A stretch of DNA of 24,670 bases from an uncultured Clostridia bacterium (GTDB lineage Bacteria > Bacillota > Clostridia > Christensenellales > Aristaeellaceae), in the NCBI GenBank assembly GCA_937894675.1, contig CALCQO010000006.1, forward strand, positions 1 to 24,670, written 5' to 3'. This document shows positions 1 through 7,552 of the stretch, piece after piece. The notes under the pieces were generated by a model that was not told where the DNA came from, made no database searches, and saw only the letters and a list, made by a program, of their open reading frames with translations. The stretch's first letter is position 1, and each line of letters starts with the position of its first letter. Made by a program: the position numbers and the translations under genes.

Positions 1-7
1 CCTGAAT

Positions 8-36
8 AGATTATCACACCAATTTCACACTGTCAA
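8..36 (-). promoter_or_regulatory. Promoter firing leftward out of the window
   Basis: Read on the minus strand there is a perfect -35 box TTGACA (31-36), a 17-bp spacer and a -10 box TAATCT (8-13); an overlapping GATAAT could also serve as -10. Transcription would start near position 1 and run off the left edge, so it belongs to a minus-strand gene outside the window. Base matches are seen directly; activity is inferred. Confidence 0.55.
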
Positions 37-184
37 GCACATTTTCAGCATTTTTCTTATCTTTTTGCCGCTTGACACCCGCCCCCGCCCTTCCGGCCGC
101 TTCTTGGACAGTTCTGACAAATCACACCACCTGGAAGATGTAGAACTTCAGATTTTCTGACATGCACATTAAAAACGAGAGAAG

Positions 185-226
185 TAGTGAAAAAGAACCT
201 CGCCTGCATATGTAGCACGACGAGGT
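185..226 (-). terminator. Intrinsic terminator of the peptidoglycan-binding protein gene
   Basis: On the minus strand, about 55 bases after the stop codon at 282, arms ACCTCG and CGAGGT (197-202 and 221-226) can pair around an 18-base loop. They are followed by a T-rich run (TTCTTTTTC). The plus-strand side lacks such a run, so it acts as a terminator only leftward. The stem is only six pairs, hence moderate confidence. The rest of 1-281 holds nothing recognisable apart from the outward promoter. Confidence 0.5.
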
Positions 227-281
227 ATTAAAAAATTCTTAGGTAGTATTATAGATAACAATCAATAATAAAGTGCATTTA

Positions 282-1238
282 CTAGTTGATAAGTTTATTC
301 CAAGTGGTAACACCTACTTTACCGTCCGCAGGTATTCCATTGTTGCGTTGGAACCACCAGACAGCTTCCCATGTCGAGTTGCCGTACTGACTATCCAAAG
401 CCCCTTTATAATAGCCTCTATTTTTTAGAGCGTTCTGCACCGTCCAAACCGCGGATCCGGAAGAACCGACTGTCAGTGTCTTTCCGCCCGGCAGCGATGA
501 GGCCGTCGAAGTTGTGTACTGAACTTTCAGCAAGGATAGAACATCGGAACCAGCAATACCGTCTGTTGAAAGACCATTGTCACGTTGGAAGAGCCAAACA
601 GCTTTCCATGTCTCATCACCATATGAACCATCAACGGTTCCTTTATAGTAACCGCGGTTTTTCAGCGCGGTTTGCAAAGCGCGTACAGTAAATCCGGATG
701 CATTGTACTTAAGTTTCACTGCGGTTGTTCCAGGAATCGCATACCCGGAGCCTGCAGTCAGACCCAACGTGGACAGGGTCATGGAGCCAGCCAGTCCATC
801 CGGGAACAAACCTTTATCCCGTTGGAATAGCCATACCGCCTTCCATGTCGCGTCCTGATACTTACCGTCAACATTGGCTTTATAATAGCCCAACTTTTTC
901 AGCGCGTTCTGCAGCGCTCTAACAGCGTCGCCGCTGGAGCCATACTTCAGATTAGTAACTGACAGCGCAGCAGACAACCCCAATGAGCCCAGTGTCTGAG
1001 AGCCCGCGATGCCATCCACCTTCAAGCCCTTATCTTTCTGGTACCACCAAACGGCCTGCCATGTTGAGGAGCCGTATTTACCATCTACGGTATCCTTATA
1101 GTATCCCAAGGCCTTCAGCTTGGATTGAAGGTTGCTCACATCCGTTCCTGTGCTGCCCTCTTTTAGCACCAGCGCACTTGCGGTTACTGCTGACAGGATG
1201 AGCACAAGCGCCAGAATAAGACCGACTATTTTTTTCAT
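282..1238 (-). CDS. Secreted protein of four peptidoglycan-binding (PG_binding_1) repeats
   Basis: The product is 318 residues. A signal peptide (MKK, then a hydrophobic stretch to about residue 20, ending ASA at 20-22) indicates export. The rest is four copies of a roughly 64-residue repeat, starting near residues 25, 97, 176 and 256. Each has the pattern G(S/T)xG...VxxLQxxLKxxGYYK..VDGxYG..TWxAVWxFQxxxGLxxDGIAG, which is the PG_binding_1 fold found on cell-wall hydrolases. No catalytic domain is present, so it probably binds peptidoglycan or serves as a wall adaptor; this is inference. The ATG at 1236-1238 was chosen because an AAGGAGG site lies just upstream and the signal peptide begins there; a 29-residue in-frame extension to 1325 lacks both. 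It is a single-gene unit with its own promoter and terminator. Confidence 0.9.
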   Translation of the reverse strand: MKKIVGLILALVLILSAVTASALVLKEGSTGTDVSNLQSKLKALGYYKDTVDGKYGSSTWQAVWWYQKDKGLKVDGIAGSQTLGSLGLSAALSVTNLKYGSSGDAVRALQNALKKLGYYKANVDGKYQDATWKAVWLFQRDKGLFPDGLAGSMTLSTLGLTAGSGYAIPGTTAVKLKYNASGFTVRALQTALKNRGYYKGTVDGSYGDETWKAVWLFQRDNGLSTDGIAGSDVLSLLKVQYTTSTASSLPGGKTLTVGSSGSAVWTVQNALKNRGYYKGALDSQYGNSTWEAVWWFQRNNGIPADGKVGVTTWNKLIN

Positions 1239-1278
1239 GTTGCTTCCTCCTTTTCTTCCCGGAAACATTTGATGCCCT

Positions 1279-1308
1279 ATTATATTCACATAGGTGTACA
1301 AAAAACAA
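1279..1308 (-). promoter_or_regulatory. Probable promoter of the peptidoglycan-binding protein gene
   Basis: On the minus strand a perfect TATAAT (1279-1284) lies 40 bases before the start codon. A weak -35 TTGTTT (1303-1308) sits 18 bp further up. The -10 is convincing, the -35 is not, which would fit an activator-dependent promoter. Confidence 0.45.
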
Positions 1309-1327
1309 TAGTAATTGTATGACAAAA

Positions 1328-1345
1328 TGTAACAATCCTGTTACA
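1328..1345. promoter_or_regulatory. 18-bp palindrome TGTAACA-N4-TGTTACA, possible regulator site
   Basis: Perfect 7-bp inverted arms surround four bases, about 20 bp upstream of the likely -35 of the peptidoglycan-binding protein gene. The position suits an activator or repressor site. It resembles the TGTNA...TNACA layout of GlnR/TnrA sites, but the internal spacing is one base too long, so no regulator is assigned. Confidence 0.35.
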
Positions 1346-1385
1346 ACGCCTTGTTTTTACAATTCGTTTGCGTCTGGGTACAGGT

Positions 1386-2783
1386 TTAAGACTCTTCTTT
1401 CATTGACTTGAATGATTTAAGGTTCAAAAGCGCAATCGCCTGGGAGATTGTTTCCACTGTATGAAGGGCTACGCCGGGAGGAACCGCAGTTTTTCCGGCT
1501 CGTTCCTTGGGGCAGATAATCTGGGTGAAACCCAGCCTGCGGCATTCGTTGATGCGCCTGTCCATCTGGGGCACCACCCGTACCTCCCCCGCCAAGCCCA
1601 CTTCGCCAATCGCGGCCAGATCCGGCGGCATGGGGCGGTCAGACAGGGAGGACGCAACAGCCAGGCAAAGGGCGAGGTCTGCGGCCGGTTCATTTAATGT
1701 CATACCGCCGGCTACGTTGACAAATACATCCTGGTTATAGAGCCTTAATCCCGCCCGCTTCTCCAGCACCGCCAGCAGCAAGGCGATGCGGCCATAGTCC
1801 GCCCCGTTCACCGTGCGCCTGGGGGAGTTATAGAAGGATTGTGAAACAAGGGCTTGTATATCCATCAGCATGGGACGGGATCCCTCCATCGCGCAGAAAA
1901 CGACAGACCCGGACGCGCCGCGCGCCCGCTGGGACAGCATGGTTTCCGAGGCGTGCTCCACGGGAAGCATGCCTTTACCCGTCATTTCAAAGACCCCCAG
2001 CTCATTCACCGAGCCAAAACGGTTTTTCACTGCCCGCAGCAGCCTGTACTCCCTTTGGTAGTCGCCTTCAAAGTACAGAACGACATCCACCATATGCTCC
2101 AGGATACGCGGTCCGGCAATGGCGCCTTCCTTGGTTACATGACCAACCAGCATCACCGCGCAGCCCGAAGTTTTCGCAAAGCGCATCAGCTGAGAAGCGC
2201 ATTCCCTCACCTGGCTGACAGAGCCCGGCGCGCTGGCCATTTCCGGACGATATACTGTTTGAATGGAATCAATCACAACATAATCCGGTTGTATTTCATT
2301 GAGCTTCGCCTCAATGGCGTCCATGGCGTTTTCAGCCAGAACCAGCAGGCTTTTCTGGGAAGCTTGCAGCCGAACCGCGCGCATCTTAATCTGCCGAGCG
2401 CTTTCCTCGCCGCTGACATACAAAACACGCTTTCCATTTTCCGACAGGTGGGAGCATATCTGCAGTAAAAGGGTGCTCTTTCCAACGCCAGGCTCTCCGC
2501 CTATTAATAGAAGGGAACCCTCTACAATTCCGCCACCCAGCACCCGGTCGAACTCATCGATTCCGGTGTGAACATAGTTTTGCTCACCGGTTTCCACTTC
2601 AGAGAGCAGCTGCGCCTTGGCTCCCGTTCCGCCTCTTTGTTTGTTGGGTTTGGCAGCCGCCTCCTGCTCGCGGACGGTTTCTTCCATTGTATTCCACTGC
2701 TCGCATCCGGGACATTTGCCGTACCACCTGGAGGACTCGTATCCGCAGGATGTGCACACAAACAGCGATTTCGCTTTTGCCAT
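1386..2783 (-). CDS. radA: DNA repair protein RadA
   Basis: RadA is a RecA-like ATPase that helps process recombination intermediates during DNA repair, in the cytoplasm. The 465-residue product has the full family layout. An N-terminal zinc finger has C10, C13, C24 and C27. Walker A is GGEPGVGKS at 95-103. The RadA-specific KNRFG motif lies near residue 250, followed by the C-terminal Lon-protease-like domain. The start at 2781-2783 (MAKAKSLFVC) is preceded by GAAGGAG with good spacing, and the zinc finger begins at the usual distance; the in-frame ATG at 2804 would add seven residues without a better site. It is divergent from the thiamine pyrophosphokinase gene, with an 85-bp gap between the starts. 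Length and motifs are normal. Confidence 0.97.
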   Translation of the reverse strand: MAKAKSLFVCTSCGYESSRWYGKCPGCEQWNTMEETVREQEAAAKPNKQRGGTGAKAQLLSEVETGEQNYVHTGIDEFDRVLGGGIVEGSLLLIGGEPGVGKSTLLLQICSHLSENGKRVLYVSGEESARQIKMRAVRLQASQKSLLVLAENAMDAIEAKLNEIQPDYVVIDSIQTVYRPEMASAPGSVSQVRECASQLMRFAKTSGCAVMLVGHVTKEGAIAGPRILEHMVDVVLYFEGDYQREYRLLRAVKNRFGSVNELGVFEMTGKGMLPVEHASETMLSQRARGASGSVVFCAMEGSRPMLMDIQALVSQSFYNSPRRTVNGADYGRIALLLAVLEKRAGLRLYNQDVFVNVAGGMTLNEPAADLALCLAVASSLSDRPMPPDLAAIGEVGLAGEVRVVPQMDRRINECRRLGFTQIICPKERAGKTAVPPGVALHTVETISQAIALLNLKSFKSMKEES

Positions 2784-2868
2784 ACTATCTCCTTCAACCG
2801 CCAAGCCCCTACCAGCGGGAGCTTGGCTGTGCTATACTTGATTTTACCATAGAAGCCGGGAGGGCGCC

Positions 2869-3489
2869 ATGAAAAAAGGTATCTGTTTTATCGTTGGCGC
2901 GGGAGACTTTACCTCCCGCCACTTGAACATTTCCTCCGGCGATTTATTGCTCGCCGCCGATGGCGGATACGACGCCCTCCATCAGCAGGGGTATACACCG
3001 CACATCCTGCTGGGTGATATGGATTCTCTGGGCAGCCTACCCAGGTATGTGCCCCGGATTGTATTCCCGAAAAAAAAGAATGATACGGATGTATCATTGG
3101 CGTTGAAATATGGGAGGAAGAAAGGCTTTGAACGCTTTGCTTTGTATGGCATCAGCGGGGGCAGGCCGGATCATTTCTATGCCAACCTGCAGCTGATGGC
3201 TGCCTATGCCGATATGGGGGCGCGAGTTCGCGCTGTGATACCTGAAGGAGAAATCTATGCCCTGCGCAACGGGGTCCTTCGGTTGGATGAGCCGAAGGAA
3301 ACGGTTGTTTCAATATTTTGCCCAAGCGGAACCGCCAAGGGTGTCTGTACGAAGGGGCTAATGTACCCTCTGCGAGGCGCGGAACTTACCAGTGCCTTTC
3401 CCCTGGGCGTCAGCAATGAAGTTGCGGATCATCAAGCATCCATCCTGGTTGAAAACGGAACTTTGCTGGTGTTTGTTATGAAGCAGTAA
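2869..3489 (+). CDS. thiN: Thiamine pyrophosphokinase (thiamine diphosphokinase)
   Basis: The enzyme transfers pyrophosphate from ATP to thiamine to make the cofactor thiamine diphosphate. The 206-residue product carries the family motifs: ADGGYDAL at 30-37, LLGDMDS at 47-53 (metal and ATP site), KNDTDVSLAL near 71-80, and a GGRPDH motif near 106-111. Length is typical for bacterial ThiN/TPK. The ATG at 2869 follows GGGAGGG by a short spacer. The gene converges on the kinase gene at 3491 with a single base between the two stop codons, so their transcripts probably overlap at the 3' ends. A TATACT at 2833-2838 could be its -10, but no good -35 was found. Confidence 0.93.
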   Translation: MKKGICFIVGAGDFTSRHLNISSGDLLLAADGGYDALHQQGYTPHILLGDMDSLGSLPRYVPRIVFPKKKNDTDVSLALKYGRKKGFERFALYGISGGRPDHFYANLQLMAAYADMGARVRAVIPEGEIYALRNGVLRLDEPKETVVSIFCPSGTAKGVCTKGLMYPLRGAELTSAFPLGVSNEVADHQASILVENGTLLVFVMKQ

Positions 3490-3490
3490 C

Positions 3491-4603
3491 TTATGCTTTA
3501 CCCTTTAAGAATTCCTCTATCATCTTCTGCAAATCCGCTTCCCGCTTTTCCACATCCTTCAGCAGGGCAATCTGGGCGCGTGCGCGCACCAGGTTGTGAT
3601 CGGGCGAATTCACTTTGAAGTATAAATCCCCGTCGATATAGTCCGTTAAAAAGCGCATGGCCAATTCGCAGGTGAGCACCTTGATGCCAAGGGGCAATCT
3701 GCTTAATTCCTCATTGCTTAAAAAGCCGTTTGTTTCCTGAATAAATCCGCGGGTGAAAGCCCGGGTTTTATCCATATTAAGAGCGATACGCGAGGTATCC
3801 TCTTCATCCTCCGCTGCGGTGGACGCGCCGAAACGGATGGCGTCGCCGTAATCATACAAAGCGGAGCCACTCATAACCGTGTCCAAATCAATGACGCAAA
3901 GGGCTTTGCCCGTTTCGCTGTCCAGCAGCACGTTATTGGACTTGGTGTCATTATGAGTTACCCGCAGGGGGATGATTCCTTTTTCCAGCAGGCGGACGAT
4001 TTCGCCCATCATGCGGCGCCTTTCGAAGAAGAACTCGATTTCATCCTCCACAAAGCGTACACGGCCGGCTTTGTCTTCATCGATAGCCCGCACAAAACGG
4101 TAGAATCGTTTGGTGGTGTTGTGGAACTCCGGGATGGTTTCGTACAGCCGGTCCACATCAAAGTCTGTCAGTAATTTCTGGAAATTGCCAAAACCACGGC
4201 CTACCTCTTCCATCTGGTCCAGGGTATTCACCATGTCCAGCGCGTCCGCTTCCTCAATAAAGGTATAGGCGCGCCAATACTCGCCGTCCTCATCCACATG
4301 GATAAAGTCGCCGCTCCTGGTGGGAATCAGTTCCAGCACCCGCCGGTTGGGGTCTTCATGCAAATCCAGCATTTTTTGGCGCAGATGGTCCGTTACACTG
4401 ACAATGTTGCCCACCACTTCCTTGGGGTGCTTGAATACGTATTGATTGATGTGCTGCAGGGTATACAGGCGCCGCCTGTTGCCCATGATATATTCCAATC
4501 GGTATGTGTTGTTGACGTTGCCGCCGGTAATTTCGCTGACCCGAAGGTATTTCCCCTCAAACTGAAAGAATGGGATAATCCCCTTAATATCATTATAAAG
4601 CAC
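3491..4603 (-). CDS. NahK-like N-acetylhexosamine 1-kinase (aminoglycoside phosphotransferase fold)
   Basis: The 370-residue product resembles bifidobacterial NahK, which phosphorylates GlcNAc or GalNAc at C1 in the lacto-N-biose/galacto-N-biose pathway. The match runs the whole length as recalled. An N-terminal GGNVNNTYR segment corresponds to the NahK HINTTY region. A catalytic loop RVTHNDTKSNNVLL lies near 212-225 and metal-binding IDLDTVMSG near 237-245. Then come GDAIRFGAST and a C-terminal stretch with MRFLTDYIDGDLYF and PDHNLVRARAQ. The start is GTG at 4601-4603 with AGGA upstream, and the gene has its own consensus promoter. No sugar phosphorylase or epimerase lies nearby, so the substrate is inferred from family similarity only. 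A different sugar or amino-alcohol kinase remains possible. Confidence 0.8.
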   Translation of the reverse strand: MLYNDIKGIIPFFQFEGKYLRVSEITGGNVNNTYRLEYIMGNRRRLYTLQHINQYVFKHPKEVVGNIVSVTDHLRQKMLDLHEDPNRRVLELIPTRSGDFIHVDEDGEYWRAYTFIEEADALDMVNTLDQMEEVGRGFGNFQKLLTDFDVDRLYETIPEFHNTTKRFYRFVRAIDEDKAGRVRFVEDEIEFFFERRRMMGEIVRLLEKGIIPLRVTHNDTKSNNVLLDSETGKALCVIDLDTVMSGSALYDYGDAIRFGASTAAEDEEDTSRIALNMDKTRAFTRGFIQETNGFLSNEELSRLPLGIKVLTCELAMRFLTDYIDGDLYFKVNSPDHNLVRARAQIALLKDVEKREADLQKMIEEFLKGKA

Positions 4604-4643
4604 GTGTTTTCCTGCTTTCTTCCATAATTAATGAATCGATTGA

Positions 4644-4672
4644 ATTGTACATTCGCTTCGCTGCTTTGTCAA
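4644..4672 (-). promoter_or_regulatory. Promoter of the NahK-like kinase gene
   Basis: On the minus strand TTGACA (4667-4672) and TACAAT (4644-4649) are separated by exactly 17 bp. The start point would be near 4637, about 34 bases before the GTG start codon. The promoter lies in the 72-bp gap after the TraX-like gene, so the kinase can be transcribed independently of it. Confidence 0.65.
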
Positions 4673-4675
4673 ACA

Positions 4676-5440
4676 TCAGCCCCTCAGCAGCTTGATGGCG
4701 TACAGTGCCAGCAGATGTCCCGGATAGGCGAGGTAGATAAACCACTTGGGCAGGCGGAAACCGCTGTTGGTATTGATGAGCATAAAAGGAAGGGCGAGCA
4801 AGGCCAACCCCTGCAGTTTCAGGAATGTCCGCAGCATCCCAATCCAGCGCATCATATAAGTAGAGGACGGAAACAGCATATCATTGGTTACACCAAACAC
4901 CGCCGATACATCCGAGGAGGTAGACCCCCAAAACAGGCAGAAGGCGGTAAACATGGCAGCGAACGCGCCTTTCTTTTCCCGGCACGCGTACATCATGATG
5001 ATGAGCAGCACGCCTTTCCAGCCATAATCCATCTGCAGCACCGCCGCGATACTGATGGATAGAAGAGGCGCCCAGATAGCGCTGCCTCTGGTATTGCGCT
5101 GTATGCCCGTTACCGCCAGCATGCCCAGCAGCAGGGTGAACATCACGTTCAGTTCCCGCAAGGAATGGTTCAAAGCCAGCATGTAGGGATACTGGGAGAT
5201 GACCGCCCCCAGCAGCAGCCGCAGCGCGTACTTCTTCCAGTCCTTGGTGTACAGGCACCCCAGAACAATGCCCCAGCAGAAAAGCGGAAAGGCGATTCTG
5301 CCGATAATCCGCAGCTGGATATACTGGGGAAAGAAAATAACCCCCGCGTGGTCGCATATCATGGTAACAATTGCCACCAGGCGTATCAGGGAGGAATCGG
5401 TGTTCAGGGAAATTCCGGGATTTTCCAGCGTTTGCTGCAT
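4676..5440 (-). CDS. TraX family integral membrane protein
   Basis: The 254-residue protein is almost entirely hydrophobic helices (about eight) and matches the TraX family pattern. It has ICDHAGVIFFP near residue 30, RIIGRIAFPLFCWGIVLG near 44-61, a central MDYGWKGVLLI, and PKWFIYLAYPGHLLALY near the C-terminus. The founding member acetylates F-pilin. Chromosomal clostridial homologues are of unknown substrate and are often thought to be membrane acyltransferases. The ATG at 5438-5440 is preceded by GAGGTGAT. There are no conjugation genes here, so a pilin role is not supported. The upstream TATAAT lies very close to the start, giving a short leader. Confidence 0.85.
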   Translation of the reverse strand: MQQTLENPGISLNTDSSLIRLVAIVTMICDHAGVIFFPQYIQLRIIGRIAFPLFCWGIVLGCLYTKDWKKYALRLLLGAVISQYPYMLALNHSLRELNVMFTLLLGMLAVTGIQRNTRGSAIWAPLLSISIAAVLQMDYGWKGVLLIIMMYACREKKGAFAAMFTAFCLFWGSTSSDVSAVFGVTNDMLFPSSTYMMRWIGMLRTFLKLQGLALLALPFMLINTNSGFRLPKWFIYLAYPGHLLALYAIKLLRG

Positions 5441-5457
5441 ACCATCACCTCAAAAAA

Positions 5458-5486
5458 ATTATAGCTTGATTCTCCCCGTTGCGCAA
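5458..5486 (-). promoter_or_regulatory. Probable promoter of the TraX-like gene
   Basis: On the minus strand TATAAT (5458-5463) lies 17 bp from a weak -35 TTGCGC (5481-5486). Transcription would begin only about a dozen bases before the start codon, right at the ribosome binding site. Confidence 0.5.
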
Positions 5487-5530
5487 GCGCAGGCCTGCCT
5501 GTTTCGGCCTGTTCATACAGCGTTTCTTTC

Positions 5531-5559
5531 TTTACCTTCCTACCAAAATATGATATTGT
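5531..5559 (+). promoter_or_regulatory. Possible promoter of the ThrE-SurE cluster
   Basis: TTTACC (5531-5536) and TATTGT (5554-5559) are 17 bp apart, just ahead of the first exporter gene. Both hexamers are imperfect. A TATGAT at 5549-5554 is an alternative -10. The position, at the head of a long plus-strand cluster, is the main support. Confidence 0.3.
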
Positions 5560-5578
5560 TGGCGGCAGGAGGGATGGG

Positions 5579-6322
5579 ATGGAACAGTATCAGATGGGCA
5601 TGAAAGCCGTCTTGCTGGCCGCGGAAACAATCCTTGAAAGCAGCGGGGAAACCTACCGCGCCGAGGAGACCGCTTTGCGCATGGCCCAGGCTTTCGGGTT
5701 TGACAGAACAGAAATCCTCGCCTTTCCAACAGGCTTTACCATCGCCTTTTATCTAAAGGAAGGATGGAAGGAAACCCATGTGGTGCGCATCCGTGAAAGA
5801 GCCATCCAGCTTGATTCCATCAACGAGGTCAACACCATCTCCCGGAAAGCCGCCTGCGGGGAGATGAGCGCGATGGAGTCCCTGAAAGCCCTTCAAACCC
5901 TGCGCTCCAGGCCTGTACCGCATATCCTGCGGCAGGCATTGATATTCGCTTTGTCCGCCGGATCTTTCTCCGTCATGTTTGGCGGTGGGTTCACGGAGTT
6001 TTTCGTTAGTTTCATCGCGGGATTTTTAATGCGCACGCTGATGCCCCTGTATCGGCATATGCAGGCGCCCGCCCCCCTGGTAGCTTTGTTTTCAGGCGCG
6101 GTGGCGGCCATCGCTTCCCTTGTGTTAATCCGTGTTTTCGGCGGAAACCAGGAAGCCATCATCGCCGGAGCGATCATGCCCCTGCTGCCAGGGATAGCCA
6201 TGACAAACGCTGTCCGGGACACCATGCGCGGTGATTTGATTTCCGGCACGGCCAGAGGCGCGGACGCGTTTCTTTCCGCCGTTCTGCTGGCTGCCGGCGT
6301 CGCCATCGTCATGATGCTGTAG
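5579..6322 (+). CDS. Threonine/serine exporter, large (ThrE N-terminal, DUF1212) subunit
   Basis: This is the first half of a split ThrE-type amino-acid exporter. The 247-residue protein has a soluble N-terminal region of about 115 residues with the family signature: AAETILESSGETYRAEET, then ILAFPTGFTIAF, then RIRERAIQLDSINEVN. Roughly five membrane helices follow, including PLLPGIAMTNAVRDTMRGDLISG near 202-224, a conserved ThrE segment. Single-chain ThrE of actinobacteria fuses this part to the domain encoded by the next gene, eight bases downstream; in Firmicutes the split form is usual. The ATG at 5579 follows AGGAGGG with a five-base spacer. The exported substrate (threonine, serine or another small molecule) is inferred from the family. 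Confidence 0.9.
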   Translation: MEQYQMGMKAVLLAAETILESSGETYRAEETALRMAQAFGFDRTEILAFPTGFTIAFYLKEGWKETHVVRIRERAIQLDSINEVNTISRKAACGEMSAMESLKALQTLRSRPVPHILRQALIFALSAGSFSVMFGGGFTEFFVSFIAGFLMRTLMPLYRHMQAPAPLVALFSGAVAAIASLVLIRVFGGNQEAIIAGAIMPLLPGIAMTNAVRDTMRGDLISGTARGADAFLSAVLLAAGVAIVMML

Positions 6323-6330
6323 GAGTAGAG

Positions 6331-6801
6331 ATGCTGACCGTACATGAATTGCTTGGGTGCATGCTGGCTACGGTATTTTTTGCCATGCTGCTGGGCCAGC
6401 CGAAGGAAACGCTGGTGTATTCCGCGTTGATCGCGCTTGCCGGGTATGTAACCTATGCCTTGCTGGGCAGGGGGATGCTCGCCTTCTTTCTCAGCGGTTT
6501 GGTGGTGGGAATTCTGTGCGAAATCATTGCCCGGATTAAAAAGAAAACCACCACCTTGTTCCTGGTCAGCGGCATCATCCCGCTGGTTCCGGGGCTGGGT
6601 TTATACCGAGCCGCTATATTGCTGGCGGAAAAGGACTACAATGGGTCCCTGCGCACCGCTATTGACGCCTTTGGCGGCATCGGCGCAGTGGCGCTGGCCA
6701 TCACCCTGTCCACTGCCCTGTTCAGCTTTGTTCGTGTAAACCGGCGTTCCCCCAACACCCCTTTGAAAGGAGACCTTCATGCACCTTCTGATAACCAATG
6801 A
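6331..6801 (+). CDS. Threonine/serine exporter, small (ThrE C-terminal, DUF3815) subunit
   Basis: The 156-residue protein is the second half of the split ThrE exporter. About five hydrophobic helices are visible. The typical segment SGIIPLVPGLGLYRA lies near residues 77-91, mirroring the PLLPGIAM segment of the partner subunit. It begins eight bases after the partner's stop codon, with GGAG upstream of ATG at 6331. Its last 23 bases overlap surE in another frame. The two proteins probably form one membrane complex. The C-terminal tail after about residue 140 is polar and not conserved. Confidence 0.9.
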   Translation: MLTVHELLGCMLATVFFAMLLGQPKETLVYSALIALAGYVTYALLGRGMLAFFLSGLVVGILCEIIARIKKKTTTLFLVSGIIPLVPGLGLYRAAILLAEKDYNGSLRTAIDAFGGIGAVALAITLSTALFSFVRVNRRSPNTPLKGDLHAPSDNQ

Positions 6802-7552
6802 TGACGGGTATATGGCCGAGGGCATTCAGACCGTTGCCCGGGTCGCGTACCAGCAGGGGCACACTTTATTAATCAGCGCACCGCTGATGGAGCAAAGCGC
6901 CACCAGCCATCGGCTAACCCTGTCCCACCCTTTGACCGCCCATCCTGTGCCCAGCCCGTACGGCGAAGCTTACGCCGTGGACGGTTCCCCTGTGGACTGT
7001 ATGCGCGTGGCCAGGTATCTGTCCGAAAAGCCTTTTGATTTCTGCCTTTCGGGCATCAATAATGGCGAAAACGTCGGCACTGGCATCTATTACAGCGGCA
7101 CAGCCGCGGCTGCCAGGGAAGCCGCCATGAACTATTTGCCTTCCATCGCTGTATCCATCGAATCGGGGGCTACAGAGGAAATGCGGGAGAACGTGGCCAT
7201 GGAAACCATGCGCGTGATGGAATATCTGCGGGCGAATCCCATGCCCCGTATGACCTTTTGCAACATCAATTCCCCCGCGCTGCCCAGGGAAAGCATCCGG
7301 GGCATCCGCATGGCGGGCATCAGCCACGCTTTCTTTACCGACGGCTACATCAAGCGCACCAATCCCCGCACCAACCCCTACTTCTGGATGGAGGTAGGCG
7401 GCGGGCAGGAAGAAGCGGAGGAAGGCAGCGATTTGTATCTATTAAAACGCGGATATATGACCATGACCTTTGTGGGCGGGCTGATTGACAGAAACGCCGA
7501 ATACCCCGACCTGCCCCTTCATCATCAAGAACAAGGCAAAGGAGACCTGTAA
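6779..7552 (+). CDS. surE: 5'/3'-nucleotidase SurE
   Basis: SurE removes phosphate from nucleoside monophosphates in the cytoplasm using a divalent metal. The 257-residue product has the family motifs in order. TNDDGYMAEGI at 6-16 contains the metal-binding aspartates D8 and D9. Next come AVDGSPVDCMRVA near 64-76, then SGINNGENVGTGIYYSGTAAAAREA near 89-113, with PSIAVS following. The ATG at 6779 follows AAAGGAG and overlaps the exporter gene by 23 bases. The stop and the next start overlap as TAATG, so translation is probably coupled to the RpiR regulator gene. Length is normal. Confidence 0.95.
   Translation: MHLLITNDDGYMAEGIQTVARVAYQQGHTLLISAPLMEQSATSHRLTLSHPLTAHPVPSPYGEAYAVDGSPVDCMRVARYLSEKPFDFCLSGINNGENVGTGIYYSGTAAAAREAAMNYLPSIAVSIESGATEEMRENVAMETMRVMEYLRANPMPRMTFCNINSPALPRESIRGIRMAGISHAFFTDGYIKRTNPRTNPYFWMEVGGGQEEAEEGSDLYLLKRGYMTMTFVGGLIDRNAEYPDLPLHHQEQGKGDL

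Noticed and set aside
1239..1325. 29-residue N-terminal extension of the peptidoglycan-binding protein
   Set aside because: It places the signal peptide internally, covers the promoter -10 box and has no ribosome site, whereas ATG 1238 has AAGGAGG.
1854..2468. 204-residue open frame antisense to radA
   Set aside because: It is a shadow of the well-supported radA frame and has no recognisable domain or ribosome site.
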